From contig QQUE01000007.1 in the NCBI GenBank assembly GCA_008501765.1, forward strand, positions 918,186 through 982,185: a DNA stretch of 64,000 nt. Reading direction: 5' to 3'. Source of the DNA: Calditrichota bacterium. Lineage in GTDB: Bacteria > Zhuqueibacterota > Zhuqueibacteria > Zhuqueibacterales > Geothermadaptataceae. Below the pieces are notes generated by a model. The model searched no databases, was not told the DNA's origin, and was given only the letters and a program-made list of their open reading frames with translations. Position 1 is the stretch's first letter, and every line of letters begins with the position of its first letter. The position numbers and the translations under genes are program-made. This document shows, piece after piece, positions 1 to 8,635 of this stretch.

Positions 1-891
1 TCCGAGATGCTCGCCGCGATGGCCGAGTTTGGCCGTGTCTCCGAAAGTATCTCGACGACGGAAGTCATCGTCATTGCTTTATTCTCTCTGATCGGATTGG
101 GCGGACTCTTGCTGCCTTTTTCCGCGGGTCATGTGATTAAATCCAAATGGAAAAATGCAATCCGCCATTTATTGAATCCCGGGAAAAACAGTTTACTGCT
201 TTGGTTTGCGGGGGCGTTACTCATCACTTTCATCCTGGCGGCGCTGGTGCGCAATCAAATCAAAGGCAACTGGATTCTACCCGCTTTTGTGTTGCTAATT
301 CCACTATACAGGTCGGAACCGTGGCGAAAATTTGTTTGGACGAATCTGCTATTTTCCATCGTTTTAAGCGCAGGGATGACACTTTTCTTTATTTTTCCGG
401 GTACACTGAAAGATTTTGAACATTCCTTTAAATTTGTAAACAAAACCTATGTTGCCCAGGCTGGCGTGCGGGAGAATAAAATTTCAACAACTTCGTCATG
501 GGAAAACAGGGTGGCTGAATATCAATCGTTGCATCATTTTCAAAATGAGGTACAATCGTTTTGGATGCTTCATTCAAAAAATACAGTACATCCGCAATGG
601 CTAATCTGTGATGATTACGGTCTCGCCGCGCAACTTATTTTTGCCTGGAATAAATGTGCCACCCGATTGGTTATCCCAGCCGATGGCATATTTTTTAGCT
701 CACAGATGCTGGCGAAAAAAGAGATGCGTGGGCATGTTCTCGTTCTGGCAGTTCACACATCAGCAAACGAAATTTGGAGCCAATTACCGGCTATCGCCGA
801 TAAAAAATTAGTGCACCACCCGGTCACGGGTTCAGCCATTGAAATAGCGGTCATGGATATTCCAATAACATGGCCTGAAAATTACGAGTAA
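1..891 (+). CDS. C-terminal part of a membrane glycosyltransferase (GT39/ArnT-like), 5' truncated by window
   Basis: The reading frame is open to the left edge, so the true start lies outside the window. The visible 297 codons show hydrophobic segments around residues 20-40, 62-80, 90-105 and 115-130 (counted from the first in-window Met), then a soluble tail of about 150 residues. The segment GNWILPAFVLLIPLY resembles the loop of dolichyl-phosphate-mannose/ArnT-type transferases where a conserved NWP-like motif precedes a membrane helix. The tail stretch beginning ICDDYGLAAQLIF resembles the part of that family that describes the soluble C-terminal region (xD.YxLAxxLxFY). Such enzymes move sugars from polyprenyl phosphate carriers at the outer face of the inner membrane. 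The family call is from pattern memory and the catalytic N-terminus is missing, so the acceptor is unknown. Confidence 0.5.
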   Translation, partial: SEMLAAMAEFGRVSESISTTEVIVIALFSLIGLGGLLLPFSAGHVIKSKWKNAIRHLLNPGKNSLLLWFAGALLITFILAALVRNQIKGNWILPAFVLLIPLYRSEPWRKFVWTNLLFSIVLSAGMTLFFIFPGTLKDFEHSFKFVNKTYVAQAGVRENKISTTSSWENRVAEYQSLHHFQNEVQSFWMLHSKNTVHPQWLICDDYGLAAQLIFAWNKCATRLVIPADGIFFSSQMLAKKEMRGHVLVLAVHTSANEIWSQLPAIADKKLVHHPVTGSAIEIAVMDIPITWPENYE

Positions 892-968
892 ATTTATAAA
901 TCTTTTGCCAATCAAAGTCATATTTCAGGATGCAATTGATAAACAATCTTTTTAAACAGGGAGTTAAA

Positions 969-1718
969 ATGAATTCGAAAACAAGCATAATCCTGATTTC
1001 ATTTTTTCTATTTTTTACCGCCAACCACATTTCGGCTTCGGAAAAAATCCATCAAACCTATGATCAACTTTTGCAAAAATTCGTCGCCGAAAACCTGGTT
1101 AAATACAATCAATTTCATCGCTCAAAAGAAGATATTTCCACCCTTAAAAAATATATCGTTTCCCTTGAAAAAATTGATCCGGACAAGTTACCGAAAAAGG
1201 ATGCGCTTGCCTATTGGATAAATCTGTATAATGCAGTGACCCTGCAGTTGATTCTCGACAATTATCCTGTCGAAAGTATTAAAGATATCGGTGGATTGCT
1301 ATCAAGTCCGTGGAAGAAAAAACTAGTGACTGTGAATGGTGAGCAACTGACTTTAAATCAGATTGAAAATGAAATAATTCGCCCCAAATTTAAAGACGCG
1401 CGCATACATTTTGCATTAAATTGTGCATCGATTGGCTGCCCGCCATTAGCCGCAAATGCCTACGAGGGAAGGACTCTGGATGAACAACTGGATCGAGCTT
1501 CAAAATTGGCGTTGTCGAACGATGAGTGGGTAAAAATCAGCGATAAAATATATATCAGCAAAATATTCGATTGGTACGGTCAGGATTTTATCGAATATTC
1601 AGGTTCAGTTCGAAAATATATCGCCAATTACAGGCCGGATATGGCGGAGACAATTCTCGATGAAAATAAAGAAATCAAATTTCTGGATTACAACTGGAAA
1701 CTAAATATTTTGCAGTAA
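969..1718 (+). CDS. DUF547 family exported protein
   Basis: This 249-residue protein carries DUF547, a domain of unknown biochemical role found in bacteria and plants. Diagnostic stretches are AYWINLYNAVTLQLI (about residues 84-98), HFALNCASIGCPPL (about 143-156) and a C-terminal region ending FLDYNWKLN. The N-terminus has Lys followed by a hydrophobic core (ILISFFLFFTA), consistent with a signal peptide cleaved after HISA. The ATG at 969 is preferred over an in-frame ATG at 930 because AGGGAG lies at 958-963 directly before it and the signal peptide then starts at residue 1. It is convergent with the next gene. Function cannot be stated beyond a periplasmic or surface location. Confidence 0.85.
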   Translation: MNSKTSIILISFFLFFTANHISASEKIHQTYDQLLQKFVAENLVKYNQFHRSKEDISTLKKYIVSLEKIDPDKLPKKDALAYWINLYNAVTLQLILDNYPVESIKDIGGLLSSPWKKKLVTVNGEQLTLNQIENEIIRPKFKDARIHFALNCASIGCPPLAANAYEGRTLDEQLDRASKLALSNDEWVKISDKIYISKIFDWYGQDFIEYSGSVRKYIANYRPDMAETILDENKEIKFLDYNWKLNILQ

Positions 1719-1783
1719 TGCCACAGCAATTTGACGATTCCTTTTCTTGCCTACATTTTACATGTAAGTATGAATAATTGCAG

Positions 1784-3592
1784 TTAGACTTTTGCCGCAA
1801 TCCGTTTGATCAGCACAATCACCACGGCGGCAAAACCAATCAGCATCAAAAAAGAAATGATGATTAAAGCAACCATAACGATGCTTGGATTTTTAAAAAA
1901 ATCCTGCGGTTTCATGCTGGAAATAACTTCAATATTCATTCCTGGATTGCGGTAATTCTCTGGCACATCCGGGATATTGTTATTGTCGATATCCGGGAAG
2001 GATTTACAAAAATCAACTGCAGCCTGATCCAGCTTGATTGTTTTTCCAGCTCGCAGGATAGTGGCATCTGCCAACTTTTCCAACTCTGTCCCTTCACGGT
2101 TTAATAAACTAATTCGCAGAAAACCGGAGGTCATTCGATGCATAATTTGCAGGCGTTGGGCAGTAATCCAATCGCTGACAACGGAATATTTCGCGGTTTT
2201 ATCAAAGGAAATATTGTGCGCTTCAGAATCACCACCTCCCCTTTTTGCCTCAATTACCCTGTTAAAAATTATTCTGCTGGTGTTATAACGCACTTTTAAT
2301 CCAGCGAAGTGTAGAAAATAATCAGCTCCTTTTATTGGGTAGACGGAAGAATTTACCTCCAAAACCTTCTGCAAATCTTCGCCGTTCAACAGAAAGCGGA
2401 CCAGTGGGACGGATGAAGTCTCAAAACCGGGAATTGAAATATTGGGCAAGGAGTTTAGAAGTTGTGTCTGAGCAATAAGCGAATTTTCATCTGGAACGGG
2501 TTTGGCACGAATATTCTCATTCAATAAAAACGCAAAATCGGTGGATTCATTTGTTGCCTGATTTACAGCCCAAAGCATGGCATCCGTCAGCATTTGGCCG
2601 TAACCCGATGCAGGGAGTTCATTCTGTAACGGAAAATTACTTTGTACACCGAGTTCCCCGTTCGTTTCAGGATTGCTCTCACTAACCAAATAATCCAGCG
2701 GAATTTGTCGCAATTTTCGAATTTTCCGACCGGCAGCGTTGATGGCAACCTCGGCCAAATTCAATTCCATGTTGTTTGTGGAGGCCTGCAGGACAGGGGT
2801 GTTTTCTGAATAAAGTGTATCGGTCAATTGCGTGTTCGTACCACCACTGATAATTATGTCGATATCAGGGGCTTTCAGGCCGAGATACTGCGTTTCACCG
2901 GTCCACGAACGGCTTCCAGGCTTTTTGCTCATCCCGGAAAAAGTGAGGCACACGATAAAATCGACTTGTTCATGATATTTTAAAAAGCGGGAAGCCTGTT
3001 GCGCCGCCAATTCCGGGTCTTTGAAGTTGTAACCCAAACTTTGGCTCAGTTTAAATATCACTTCATTACCAAGTACCGCAAAAACACCTATTTTGAACCC
3101 TGATTTTTCCAAAACAAGGTACTCATGCAGCGATTTATTTTTAAACATTTTTTGTATCGGATCGGATAAATTTGCCGATGTGTCCGGCATCAAATTGGTC
3201 AATATTACTGGTGGAAAATTCTTCTGCCTTCCAGCCTTTTCAATAAGGGATACGAAGTTTTTAGCGCCGCCGTATAAATCGTCCAAGCCGGGCATGGTTA
3301 CATCGAAATTGAGAGCCTGAAACAGCGGGAAATCCCCGCCATGGAGAATTTTACTTAAATGCCCAACGTTTGCCGTGATCAACGGGCTATTCGAAATATT
3401 CTGCAAAGAATCAATTGTTAATTTTAACTCTGCCCCGGATACCAGATTTACACTTTGGGTAAATGCGTTCAAACCTGTCGAATAAATGACATTTAATACC
3501 GAATCCGGTGAGCTGGCATCGGCGTTATTACCCTCGCTGAAAATTATCAGCATATAAAGACAAATCAGAAATGTTTTCAATGCGATTTTCAC
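1784..3592 (-). CDS. 5'-nucleotidase/UshA-like protein with degenerate metal site, membrane anchored
   Basis: The 602-residue protein follows the layout of secreted 5'-nucleotidases (metallophosphatase domain, then 5'-nucleotidase C-terminal domain). It starts with a signal peptide and ends with a transmembrane helix (about 570-595) and basic residues. The nucleotidase C-terminal domain is visible from GYGQMLTDAMLWAVNQ to FLLNENIRAKPVPDEN and LNGEDLQKVLE. Each expected metal-ligand motif is altered: NDxHG reads STGLNAF, GNHEFD reads PGLDDLYGG, the LSHSG histidine reads LTFSG, and GHxHT reads SGGTNT. Metal-dependent hydrolysis is therefore unlikely, and it may bind rather than cut a nucleotide or sugar ligand. 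GTG at 3592 sits 7 nt after AGG; a TTG one codon upstream is the alternative start. Family call is fairly secure; loss of activity is inference. Confidence 0.75.
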   Translation of the reverse strand: MKIALKTFLICLYMLIIFSEGNNADASSPDSVLNVIYSTGLNAFTQSVNLVSGAELKLTIDSLQNISNSPLITANVGHLSKILHGGDFPLFQALNFDVTMPGLDDLYGGAKNFVSLIEKAGRQKNFPPVILTNLMPDTSANLSDPIQKMFKNKSLHEYLVLEKSGFKIGVFAVLGNEVIFKLSQSLGYNFKDPELAAQQASRFLKYHEQVDFIVCLTFSGMSKKPGSRSWTGETQYLGLKAPDIDIIISGGTNTQLTDTLYSENTPVLQASTNNMELNLAEVAINAAGRKIRKLRQIPLDYLVSESNPETNGELGVQSNFPLQNELPASGYGQMLTDAMLWAVNQATNESTDFAFLLNENIRAKPVPDENSLIAQTQLLNSLPNISIPGFETSSVPLVRFLLNGEDLQKVLEVNSSVYPIKGADYFLHFAGLKVRYNTSRIIFNRVIEAKRGGGDSEAHNISFDKTAKYSVVSDWITAQRLQIMHRMTSGFLRISLLNREGTELEKLADATILRAGKTIKLDQAAVDFCKSFPDIDNNNIPDVPENYRNPGMNIEVISSMKPQDFFKNPSIVMVALIIISFLMLIGFAAVVIVLIKRIAAKV

Positions 3593-3616
3593 CAATCAAC
3601 CTGCATTTAATAATTT

Positions 3617-3921
3617 AATCCGTTGTGCACAATTCAATTGTATCAGACTCAACACCCTTCATGTCATTCCGGCAATCTTCTAACCGAAACGAAGTTCGGC
3701 GCAGCAATCGCAAAGCGAGCAGGTAGTCGCAAACCGATGCAAGCACAAAATAAATACGAAACAAGTCATCCCGGCTCGAGTGCCTGCGAGATGCCGGGAT
3801 CTCCCAGGCACGGCACTTTAACCGATGTTCGCGTTAATCCTTTGAGATCCCGGTATTTTGCGCTAAAAAAACCGGGAAGATTAGACATATAAGTGCTATT
3901 TCCTTATGTCGAACTCACGTT
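3617..3921. repeat. Intergenic repeat block with palindromes, partial MITE-like end
   Basis: No convincing gene lies between 3593 and 3942. The block starts with a 17-base match (15 of 17) to the terminal repeat of the element at 51551-51733 (TCCGTTGTGCAC core, about 3619-3630). It holds a 10-bp inverted repeat CCGGGATCTC at 3794-3803 and GAGATCCCGG at 3844-3853, plus CCCGGC at 3770-3775 against GCCGGG at 3793-3798. It ends with TCGAACTCACGTT at 3909-3921, the reverse complement of a motif repeated near 60.0-60.4 kb. The block therefore looks like pieces of two dispersed repeat families next to each other. An open frame here (3623-3892) has low-complexity, repeat-derived residues and no relatives I recognise. 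Confidence 0.6.
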
Positions 3922-3942
3922 AATTTACTGTTTTAGCACACA

Positions 3943-4746
3943 TTAAAAAAAAGGGATCAAGTCTTCCAGCGACGGGACTACAAAATCCGGTTGAATTGTA
4001 GATTCCTGCAACATCGCCAGGTTTGTCTCCCCTGTTAAAACGAGAATAGACAGCAAATTATTTTGTCTTCCAATCTCGATATCAGTCATCAACCGGTCTC
4101 CGATGACGGCTATTTTACTATTTTCACTTCCTGTACGCCGTAAAACACCTTCGAACATTGGAGTGTGAGGTTTCCCTAAAACAAAGGGTTTCCTGCCGCT
4201 TGCAGCGGTCAACGCTGCGGTAATTGCACCGCAATCGGGCAGAACAGTTCCGTTTTCAACAGGACAGGTAAAATCAGGGTGGGTTGCGTAAAACGGCACA
4301 CCTTGAATCAGTAAATTTGTTGCTACCTGCAGGCGGCTATAATTCAATTCAAGGTCAAAGCCAACCACCACAGCATCCGGATTCGATTCTTCGCAACTAA
4401 AACCGTTCTCCAAAAAATAGTCGATGAGCGCTTTGGTTCCCAGAATATAAAGTTTTTTCCCAACCTTTTTCTTTTTCAAGTATTCGATGGTGGCATCTGC
4501 CGAGGTGTAAATTAAGTCCTTTTCAAATTCAAGCCCAAAACTGCGAAATTTATCAATATAATTTTGCGGTGTTTTTGAGGAATTATTGGTGATAAACAGA
4601 AACGAGCGATTCGTCTCGCGCAGGAACGAAATGAACCGGGAAGTATAGGGAAAAACACGATCTCCCAAATAAGTAGTCCCATCGAGGTCTATGGCAAAAC
4701 ATTCAATATTTTGCAGGCGCTGTTTAAATTCGGTCTCCGTTAGCAT
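3943..4746 (-). CDS. HAD-superfamily IIA phosphatase (NagD/p-nitrophenylphosphatase type)
   Basis: The 267-residue cytosolic protein carries the three HAD motifs in order: nucleophile motif AIDLDGTTYLGD (Asp20 and Asp22), motif II FITNNSSKTP, and motif IV VIGDRLMTDIEIG near the C-terminus. The C2-type cap lies between motifs II and III and includes VVVGFDLELNYSRL and LPDCGAITAALTAASGRKP, typical of the NagD/PGP subfamily. These enzymes remove phosphate from nucleotides, phosphosugars or damaged metabolites such as phosphoglycolate; the substrate cannot be read from sequence. Length matches the family. It stands alone on the minus strand with about 100-200 bp spacers on each side. Confidence 0.9.
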   Translation of the reverse strand: MLTETEFKQRLQNIECFAIDLDGTTYLGDRVFPYTSRFISFLRETNRSFLFITNNSSKTPQNYIDKFRSFGLEFEKDLIYTSADATIEYLKKKKVGKKLYILGTKALIDYFLENGFSCEESNPDAVVVGFDLELNYSRLQVATNLLIQGVPFYATHPDFTCPVENGTVLPDCGAITAALTAASGRKPFVLGKPHTPMFEGVLRRTGSENSKIAVIGDRLMTDIEIGRQNNLLSILVLTGETNLAMLQESTIQPDFVVPSLEDLIPFF

Positions 4747-4925
4747 TTTATTCCGGAATATTTTAAATTATTCAATTTTAAATATTTAAGGCGATTTTAC
4801 TAAAAGTATTTATTGATAGCTCACATAGATTCCCGCTTGAAGCGTGCAGAACCAAAAGTCGGTGAAGCAAAATGACAATTTAGAGTAGATAATCCGTCAT
4901 TTAATCTCATTTCGCATAACGGATT

Positions 4926-5822
4926 TTATTTATAATCATAAAAATATGGTATTCTATCGCGAAAAAACACCAGCTTGTCAACGCCTGCCTGTGCAAACAT
5001 CTGCCCAGCCGTCTCAAAATGCCGGCCAATGGCCTCGGGCCGGTGTGCGTCGGAGGCAAATGTCAATTTCATTTTCTTATTTTTGCAGAATTCGACTGCT
5101 TTTTGGCTTAAAAATGGCCTGCCATAGGGACGGTCGATCCCCTGCGTATTGAGTTCGACTGCGATATCGGTTTCACTCGCCAATTGCAGCACATCAAATA
5201 TGGCATCTTCATAAAATTTTTCATAGCCGGCGAGATAAAAACTTTTGCCTTTTGCATCGACTTTATCAAACTTGCGCAACAGGTCGATGTGCGAAAGGAC
5301 ATCGAAAAGTTGCATTTTTACCATCCCGCACAGGGCTTTGTGATATTCTTCAATTATTCTTTCTATGCCGCAGATTTCGATATATTTTTTAAAACTCTCC
5401 GCTTTGTCATCCCACATAACAATAGCTGGATTCGCATTGTCTGCCGTGATATCGAGTGGTAAAAGATGTACTGAGCCGTTCAAGGCCCCGATGGTTAAAT
5501 CCGATGCCTGCACACGCTGTAAAAAATCATCGGCAATCGACCTTATTTCATCTTCCGAGTCGATAAAATAATCCATTTCAAGGCCGATGGGAATATCGGA
5601 GCCAACAAACAATTCGATGAACGGCTCGAGTTCGCCCGGGGACATGGCAAAATAAAAATCACCACGCGGCCCCTGCTGATATTTTTTCGGCAACGGGCCG
5701 TGCTCTTTAACGCTGATGGCAATTTTCCGGTCGCGCGCACATTTTATGAATGGTGCTAATTCGTGCCGTGGTGGCTCGTCAGCATGAAAGCGCAGATGAA
5801 TATGCTCGTCATATATTTTCAT
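4926..5822 (-). CDS. PHP-domain phosphoesterase, histidinol-phosphatase-like
   Basis: The 298-residue protein is a single PHP domain. Metal-binding motifs appear in order: DEHIHL (His7, His9), KEHGPL, GLEMDY, SHIDLLRK and the terminal SDAHRPE. This set matches the HisJ/K04486 histidinol-phosphatase family, which dephosphorylates histidinol phosphate in the cytosol using a trinuclear metal site. No his genes are in the window, so a different phosphoester substrate is possible. The ATG at 5822 puts the first metal motif right at the N-terminus, as usual for PHP proteins. A TTG at 5843 preceded by GGGAG would add seven residues and cannot be excluded. Confidence 0.75.
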   Translation of the reverse strand: MKIYDEHIHLRFHADEPPRHELAPFIKCARDRKIAISVKEHGPLPKKYQQGPRGDFYFAMSPGELEPFIELFVGSDIPIGLEMDYFIDSEDEIRSIADDFLQRVQASDLTIGALNGSVHLLPLDITADNANPAIVMWDDKAESFKKYIEICGIERIIEEYHKALCGMVKMQLFDVLSHIDLLRKFDKVDAKGKSFYLAGYEKFYEDAIFDVLQLASETDIAVELNTQGIDRPYGRPFLSQKAVEFCKNKKMKLTFASDAHRPEAIGRHFETAGQMFAQAGVDKLVFFRDRIPYFYDYK

Positions 5823-6045
5823 TCGGATTGTCTCAAATAACAAATTACTCCCAAAAATGGCTTAAACGACTGGCCATAAAGGCCAAAATATAAAGAATAG
5901 TTTTCAGGATACAAATTAAAAAAAGGATAATTAATTGGGGATTAACATTATGCTTAACTGGTGAAAGGAGAATCTGAGCGCCAGCCGCACAGAAGAAGTG
6001 CCAATGGGAAAAATATCTCAATTGCCGAATGCTAAGATTTATTTT

Positions 6046-8001
6046 TTAAACCGTGTCTTCAACATAAGCGCGCAAGACCTCACCAACGCTCCACGCCTGG
6101 GAAATGCAGCCACGCGGATTGTGAGGTGGTTCAGCGCCAAAAATTTCTGAGATTGTACCCAGCCCCCAGGTTTTGAGGTGTGTTTTAATCTGTTCGATGA
6201 TGTGCCGGGCTTCCTTTTTACCTGCTTCACCGTGAACACTGACGAGCGCCGTCAAATAGGGGCCAATGAGCCATCCCCAAACCGTACCCTGATGATAGGA
6301 GCTGTTGCGGGCTTCCGGGTTTCCGCCATAAAAAGACCGGTATGCAGGTTCATTTTGTGCCAGGCTACGCAAACCGTAGGGCGTCAGCAACTTTTCCCGG
6401 ACGACCTGTAAAATCTTCTCAGCACGTTGACCGTCAAATAATGGAAATGGCAGGCTCAAAGCAAAAATTTGATTAGGCCGCACTGCAGCATTACTGTGGT
6501 TGCGGTCGATGTAGTCGTATAAACATTGTTTGTGCTCATTCCAAAACTTGGATTTGAAAGATTCTTTAACTGCTGCTGCCCGTTTTTCCAAGTATTCACC
6601 TGTCGGCTGGTCACCGGCGAGTTTCTTAAATCGGGCGAGAATTTCGAGGGAATTGTACCACAGCGCATTAATTTCAACAGCTTTACCATGCCGTGGCGTT
6701 ACCCCCCAACCATTGACTTCGGCGTCCATCCAGGTATGCTGCAATCCACTTTTACCTGCAAAAAGCAAATGATCACTATCAATCTGGATATTATGCCGGG
6801 TCCCCTTTTCATGCCAGTCGATAATTTCATCCATCTTCGGCAATAATTCAGCCTGAATAAAAGCGAAATCATCCGTATATTGCCAGTATTTAAAAATAGC
6901 GATGAAAAACCAAAACGCGGCGTCAGCATTGTTATAGTGGAGCTCCTGATCGTCGGTGCGCAGGTGATCCGGCAACATTCCCTTATTGACAAATTGAGAA
7001 AAGATGCGCAAAATTTTGCGTGCGTCTTCGAATCGGCCGGTGGATAAACAAATGCCCGGGAGGGCGATCATCGCCTGCCGGCTCGAGTCATTCATCCAGT
7101 GGTAGCCAGCCAGAATTGATCGTAAATAATTGTCCCTTTTCACGATGAACTGATCGGCTGCCAAACACAACTGACGGGAAAACTGATCATCTACTTTCAG
7201 CTCGACAAATAATTTCTCCCGCCGCTGTTGTTCCCGTTGCAATAAATGGCTCGCCTGGTTGCCGACATGATTTTCGAGGGAGGCAATTATTCCCAGCTCC
7301 TGCCCGGATTCCAGCGTGATTTCAAAAGTTCCCGGATTAAACAGGTCTTCGTGATGATCCAAACCCCGAAATTTTTCCAAAGGATATTCAAATTTATTTA
7401 TCCAATGTGGATTATCTGTAAACCGGGAGCCGGGAACGGATAGAAAGAAATCATACAACTCCGGATAAATTCGCATTTGAAAAAGGCCACCGTTAAAATG
7501 ATAGTCTCGCAAAATAGTATGATTTTCTTTACGGAGTTCATCGATTTGTCGTGCGGCAAAAAGTGGAAATAAACGGAGCCTGACCGGCTCGGGACTTTCT
7601 AAAATTTTATAAATGATGAGCGTCGTATTTTCGCCATTAATGGCTGCGATAGTTTTTTGAATTTTTGTTGCACCACACTGGTATTCGAACTCAGGAAATA
7701 TATTTTTGCGAAATACCTGCAGGTATTGAAAACCTTTTGGCTGGACTTTACCCGGGAAAATATTGGAGTTTAATTCATAATCCCGGCTGCCGATAAGGAG
7801 CGTTTCATCCAATTTGGAGAGCACGACTTGCCGGTTATCGGGATTGCCAATGGCCGGTACAAACAATCCATGATAACGCCGCGTATTGGCTCCCGAAATA
7901 GTTGAACTTGCCCAACCGCCAATCCCGTTTGTCTCCAGCCATTCTTTCGTGCTGGCCTGAGTAAAATTCTGCGTAACCTCGGCGTCAAACTCTATTTCCA
8001 A
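6046..8001 (-). CDS. Glycogen debranching enzyme (amylo-alpha-1,6-glucosidase family)
   Basis: The 651-residue protein has the two-part layout of archaeal/bacterial GDE proteins. An N-terminal beta-rich domain (about 1-270) contains TNGIGGWASSTISGANTRRYHGL, spanning roughly residues 24-46 and typical of GDE_N. The C-terminal (alpha/alpha)6 catalytic domain holds TWMDAEVNG and TPRHGKAVEINALWYNSL, the hallmark of the amylo-1,6-glucosidase family, plus a late SSYHQGTVWGWLIGPY stretch. It would hydrolyse alpha-1,6 branch points in glycogen in the cytosol. No signal peptide is seen. The start is a TTG at 8001, supported by AAGGAG at 8008-8013 with 6 nt spacing. It follows tal-pgi on the same strand, fitting a link between glycogen and central sugar metabolism. 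Confidence 0.9.
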   Translation of the reverse strand: MEIEFDAEVTQNFTQASTKEWLETNGIGGWASSTISGANTRRYHGLFVPAIGNPDNRQVVLSKLDETLLIGSRDYELNSNIFPGKVQPKGFQYLQVFRKNIFPEFEYQCGATKIQKTIAAINGENTTLIIYKILESPEPVRLRLFPLFAARQIDELRKENHTILRDYHFNGGLFQMRIYPELYDFFLSVPGSRFTDNPHWINKFEYPLEKFRGLDHHEDLFNPGTFEITLESGQELGIIASLENHVGNQASHLLQREQQRREKLFVELKVDDQFSRQLCLAADQFIVKRDNYLRSILAGYHWMNDSSRQAMIALPGICLSTGRFEDARKILRIFSQFVNKGMLPDHLRTDDQELHYNNADAAFWFFIAIFKYWQYTDDFAFIQAELLPKMDEIIDWHEKGTRHNIQIDSDHLLFAGKSGLQHTWMDAEVNGWGVTPRHGKAVEINALWYNSLEILARFKKLAGDQPTGEYLEKRAAAVKESFKSKFWNEHKQCLYDYIDRNHSNAAVRPNQIFALSLPFPLFDGQRAEKILQVVREKLLTPYGLRSLAQNEPAYRSFYGGNPEARNSSYHQGTVWGWLIGPYLTALVSVHGEAGKKEARHIIEQIKTHLKTWGLGTISEIFGAEPPHNPRGCISQAWSVGEVLRAYVEDTV

Positions 8002-8314
8002 ACCACTCTCCTTGTGGGTATTTTCTTAACCATAAATGATTACTTCAAAGTTGCAGGCAATACAGTCTTTTGTAAGGACTCACCTGGTTTTCGATTAATT
8101 GCGAGTTTTCCGGGCATGGCATTTTGTCGATGTAAAAACCTAAATATATTACCAATTATCCCGTCTGTTCGCAGAGAACAATTTCTTCCTTTGGCAATGA
8201 AATTGTGAAATAATTATCGTTAAAAACAATCCATTTTAATATGCTCAATTTTCAACAAAACTATTTTTTTTGCCGTTTCCTTTTTCCTTGCAACTGAAAG
8301 TTAGTCGCAGCAGA

Positions 8315-8347
8315 AATTATAAAAGCCCGTGTGGCAAATACGGGCTT
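8315..8347 (-). terminator. Hairpin terminator candidate downstream of tal-pgi
   Basis: An 8-bp perfect stem (AAGCCCGT at 8323-8330 with ACGGGCTT at 8340-8347, 9-nt loop) is followed on the minus strand by a T-rich run (TTTTATAATTT). It lies about 290 bp beyond the tal-pgi stop and before the debranching-enzyme gene, so it would separate those two transcripts. The distance from the stop codon and the interrupted U-tract lower the confidence. Confidence 0.45.
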
Positions 8348-8503
8348 CTGGTCTGGGAATGATTATTTAAATTCCGCAGCATTGGAATTATTGTGGCCGA
8401 CTGGAATTAATTTTCACATGAAATTGCCGGCGTATAATTTTATAGAAATCTAAATTTGTCTTTATTTTTTCTCCTAACCAAATCTATTCATAAACTGGTA
8501 AAA

Positions 8504-8593
8504 ATGTGCCTGGCACTTCTACAAGTTTTAAAAACACCTAAAAGCTACTTTGCTAATTTAAATTTATAAAAATCAACTAAGTGCCAGGCACAT
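8504..8593. repeat. 90-bp inverted-repeat element built from two GTGCC-N-GGCAC palindromes
   Basis: ATGTGCCTGGCACTT at 8504-8518 is the exact reverse complement of AAGTGCCAGGCACAT at 8579-8593. Each 15-mer itself contains a palindrome (GTGCC, one base, GGCAC). The 60-nt spacer is AT-rich and non-coding. The structure lies 43 bp beyond the tal-pgi stop codon. It could be a short non-autonomous repeat of the REP/BIME kind or a structured 3' UTR of tal-pgi. Confidence 0.75.
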
Positions 8594-8635
8594 CCACTGC
8601 GCTTAATGAATAATTCAGGCTAAAACGCACCCAAA

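Noticed and set aside
3623-3892. Open frame of 89 codons in the spacer after the nucleotidase-like gene
   Set aside because: It runs through palindromic repeats, has no ribosome-binding site and gives a Gly/Ser/Arg/Pro-rich product with no recognisable domain.
4926-5822. PHP protein considered as a CpsB/YwqE-type phosphatase partner of the Wzc kinase
   Set aside because: Its motifs match the histidinol-phosphatase-like group and it is more than 50 kb from the kinase gene; no evidence links them.
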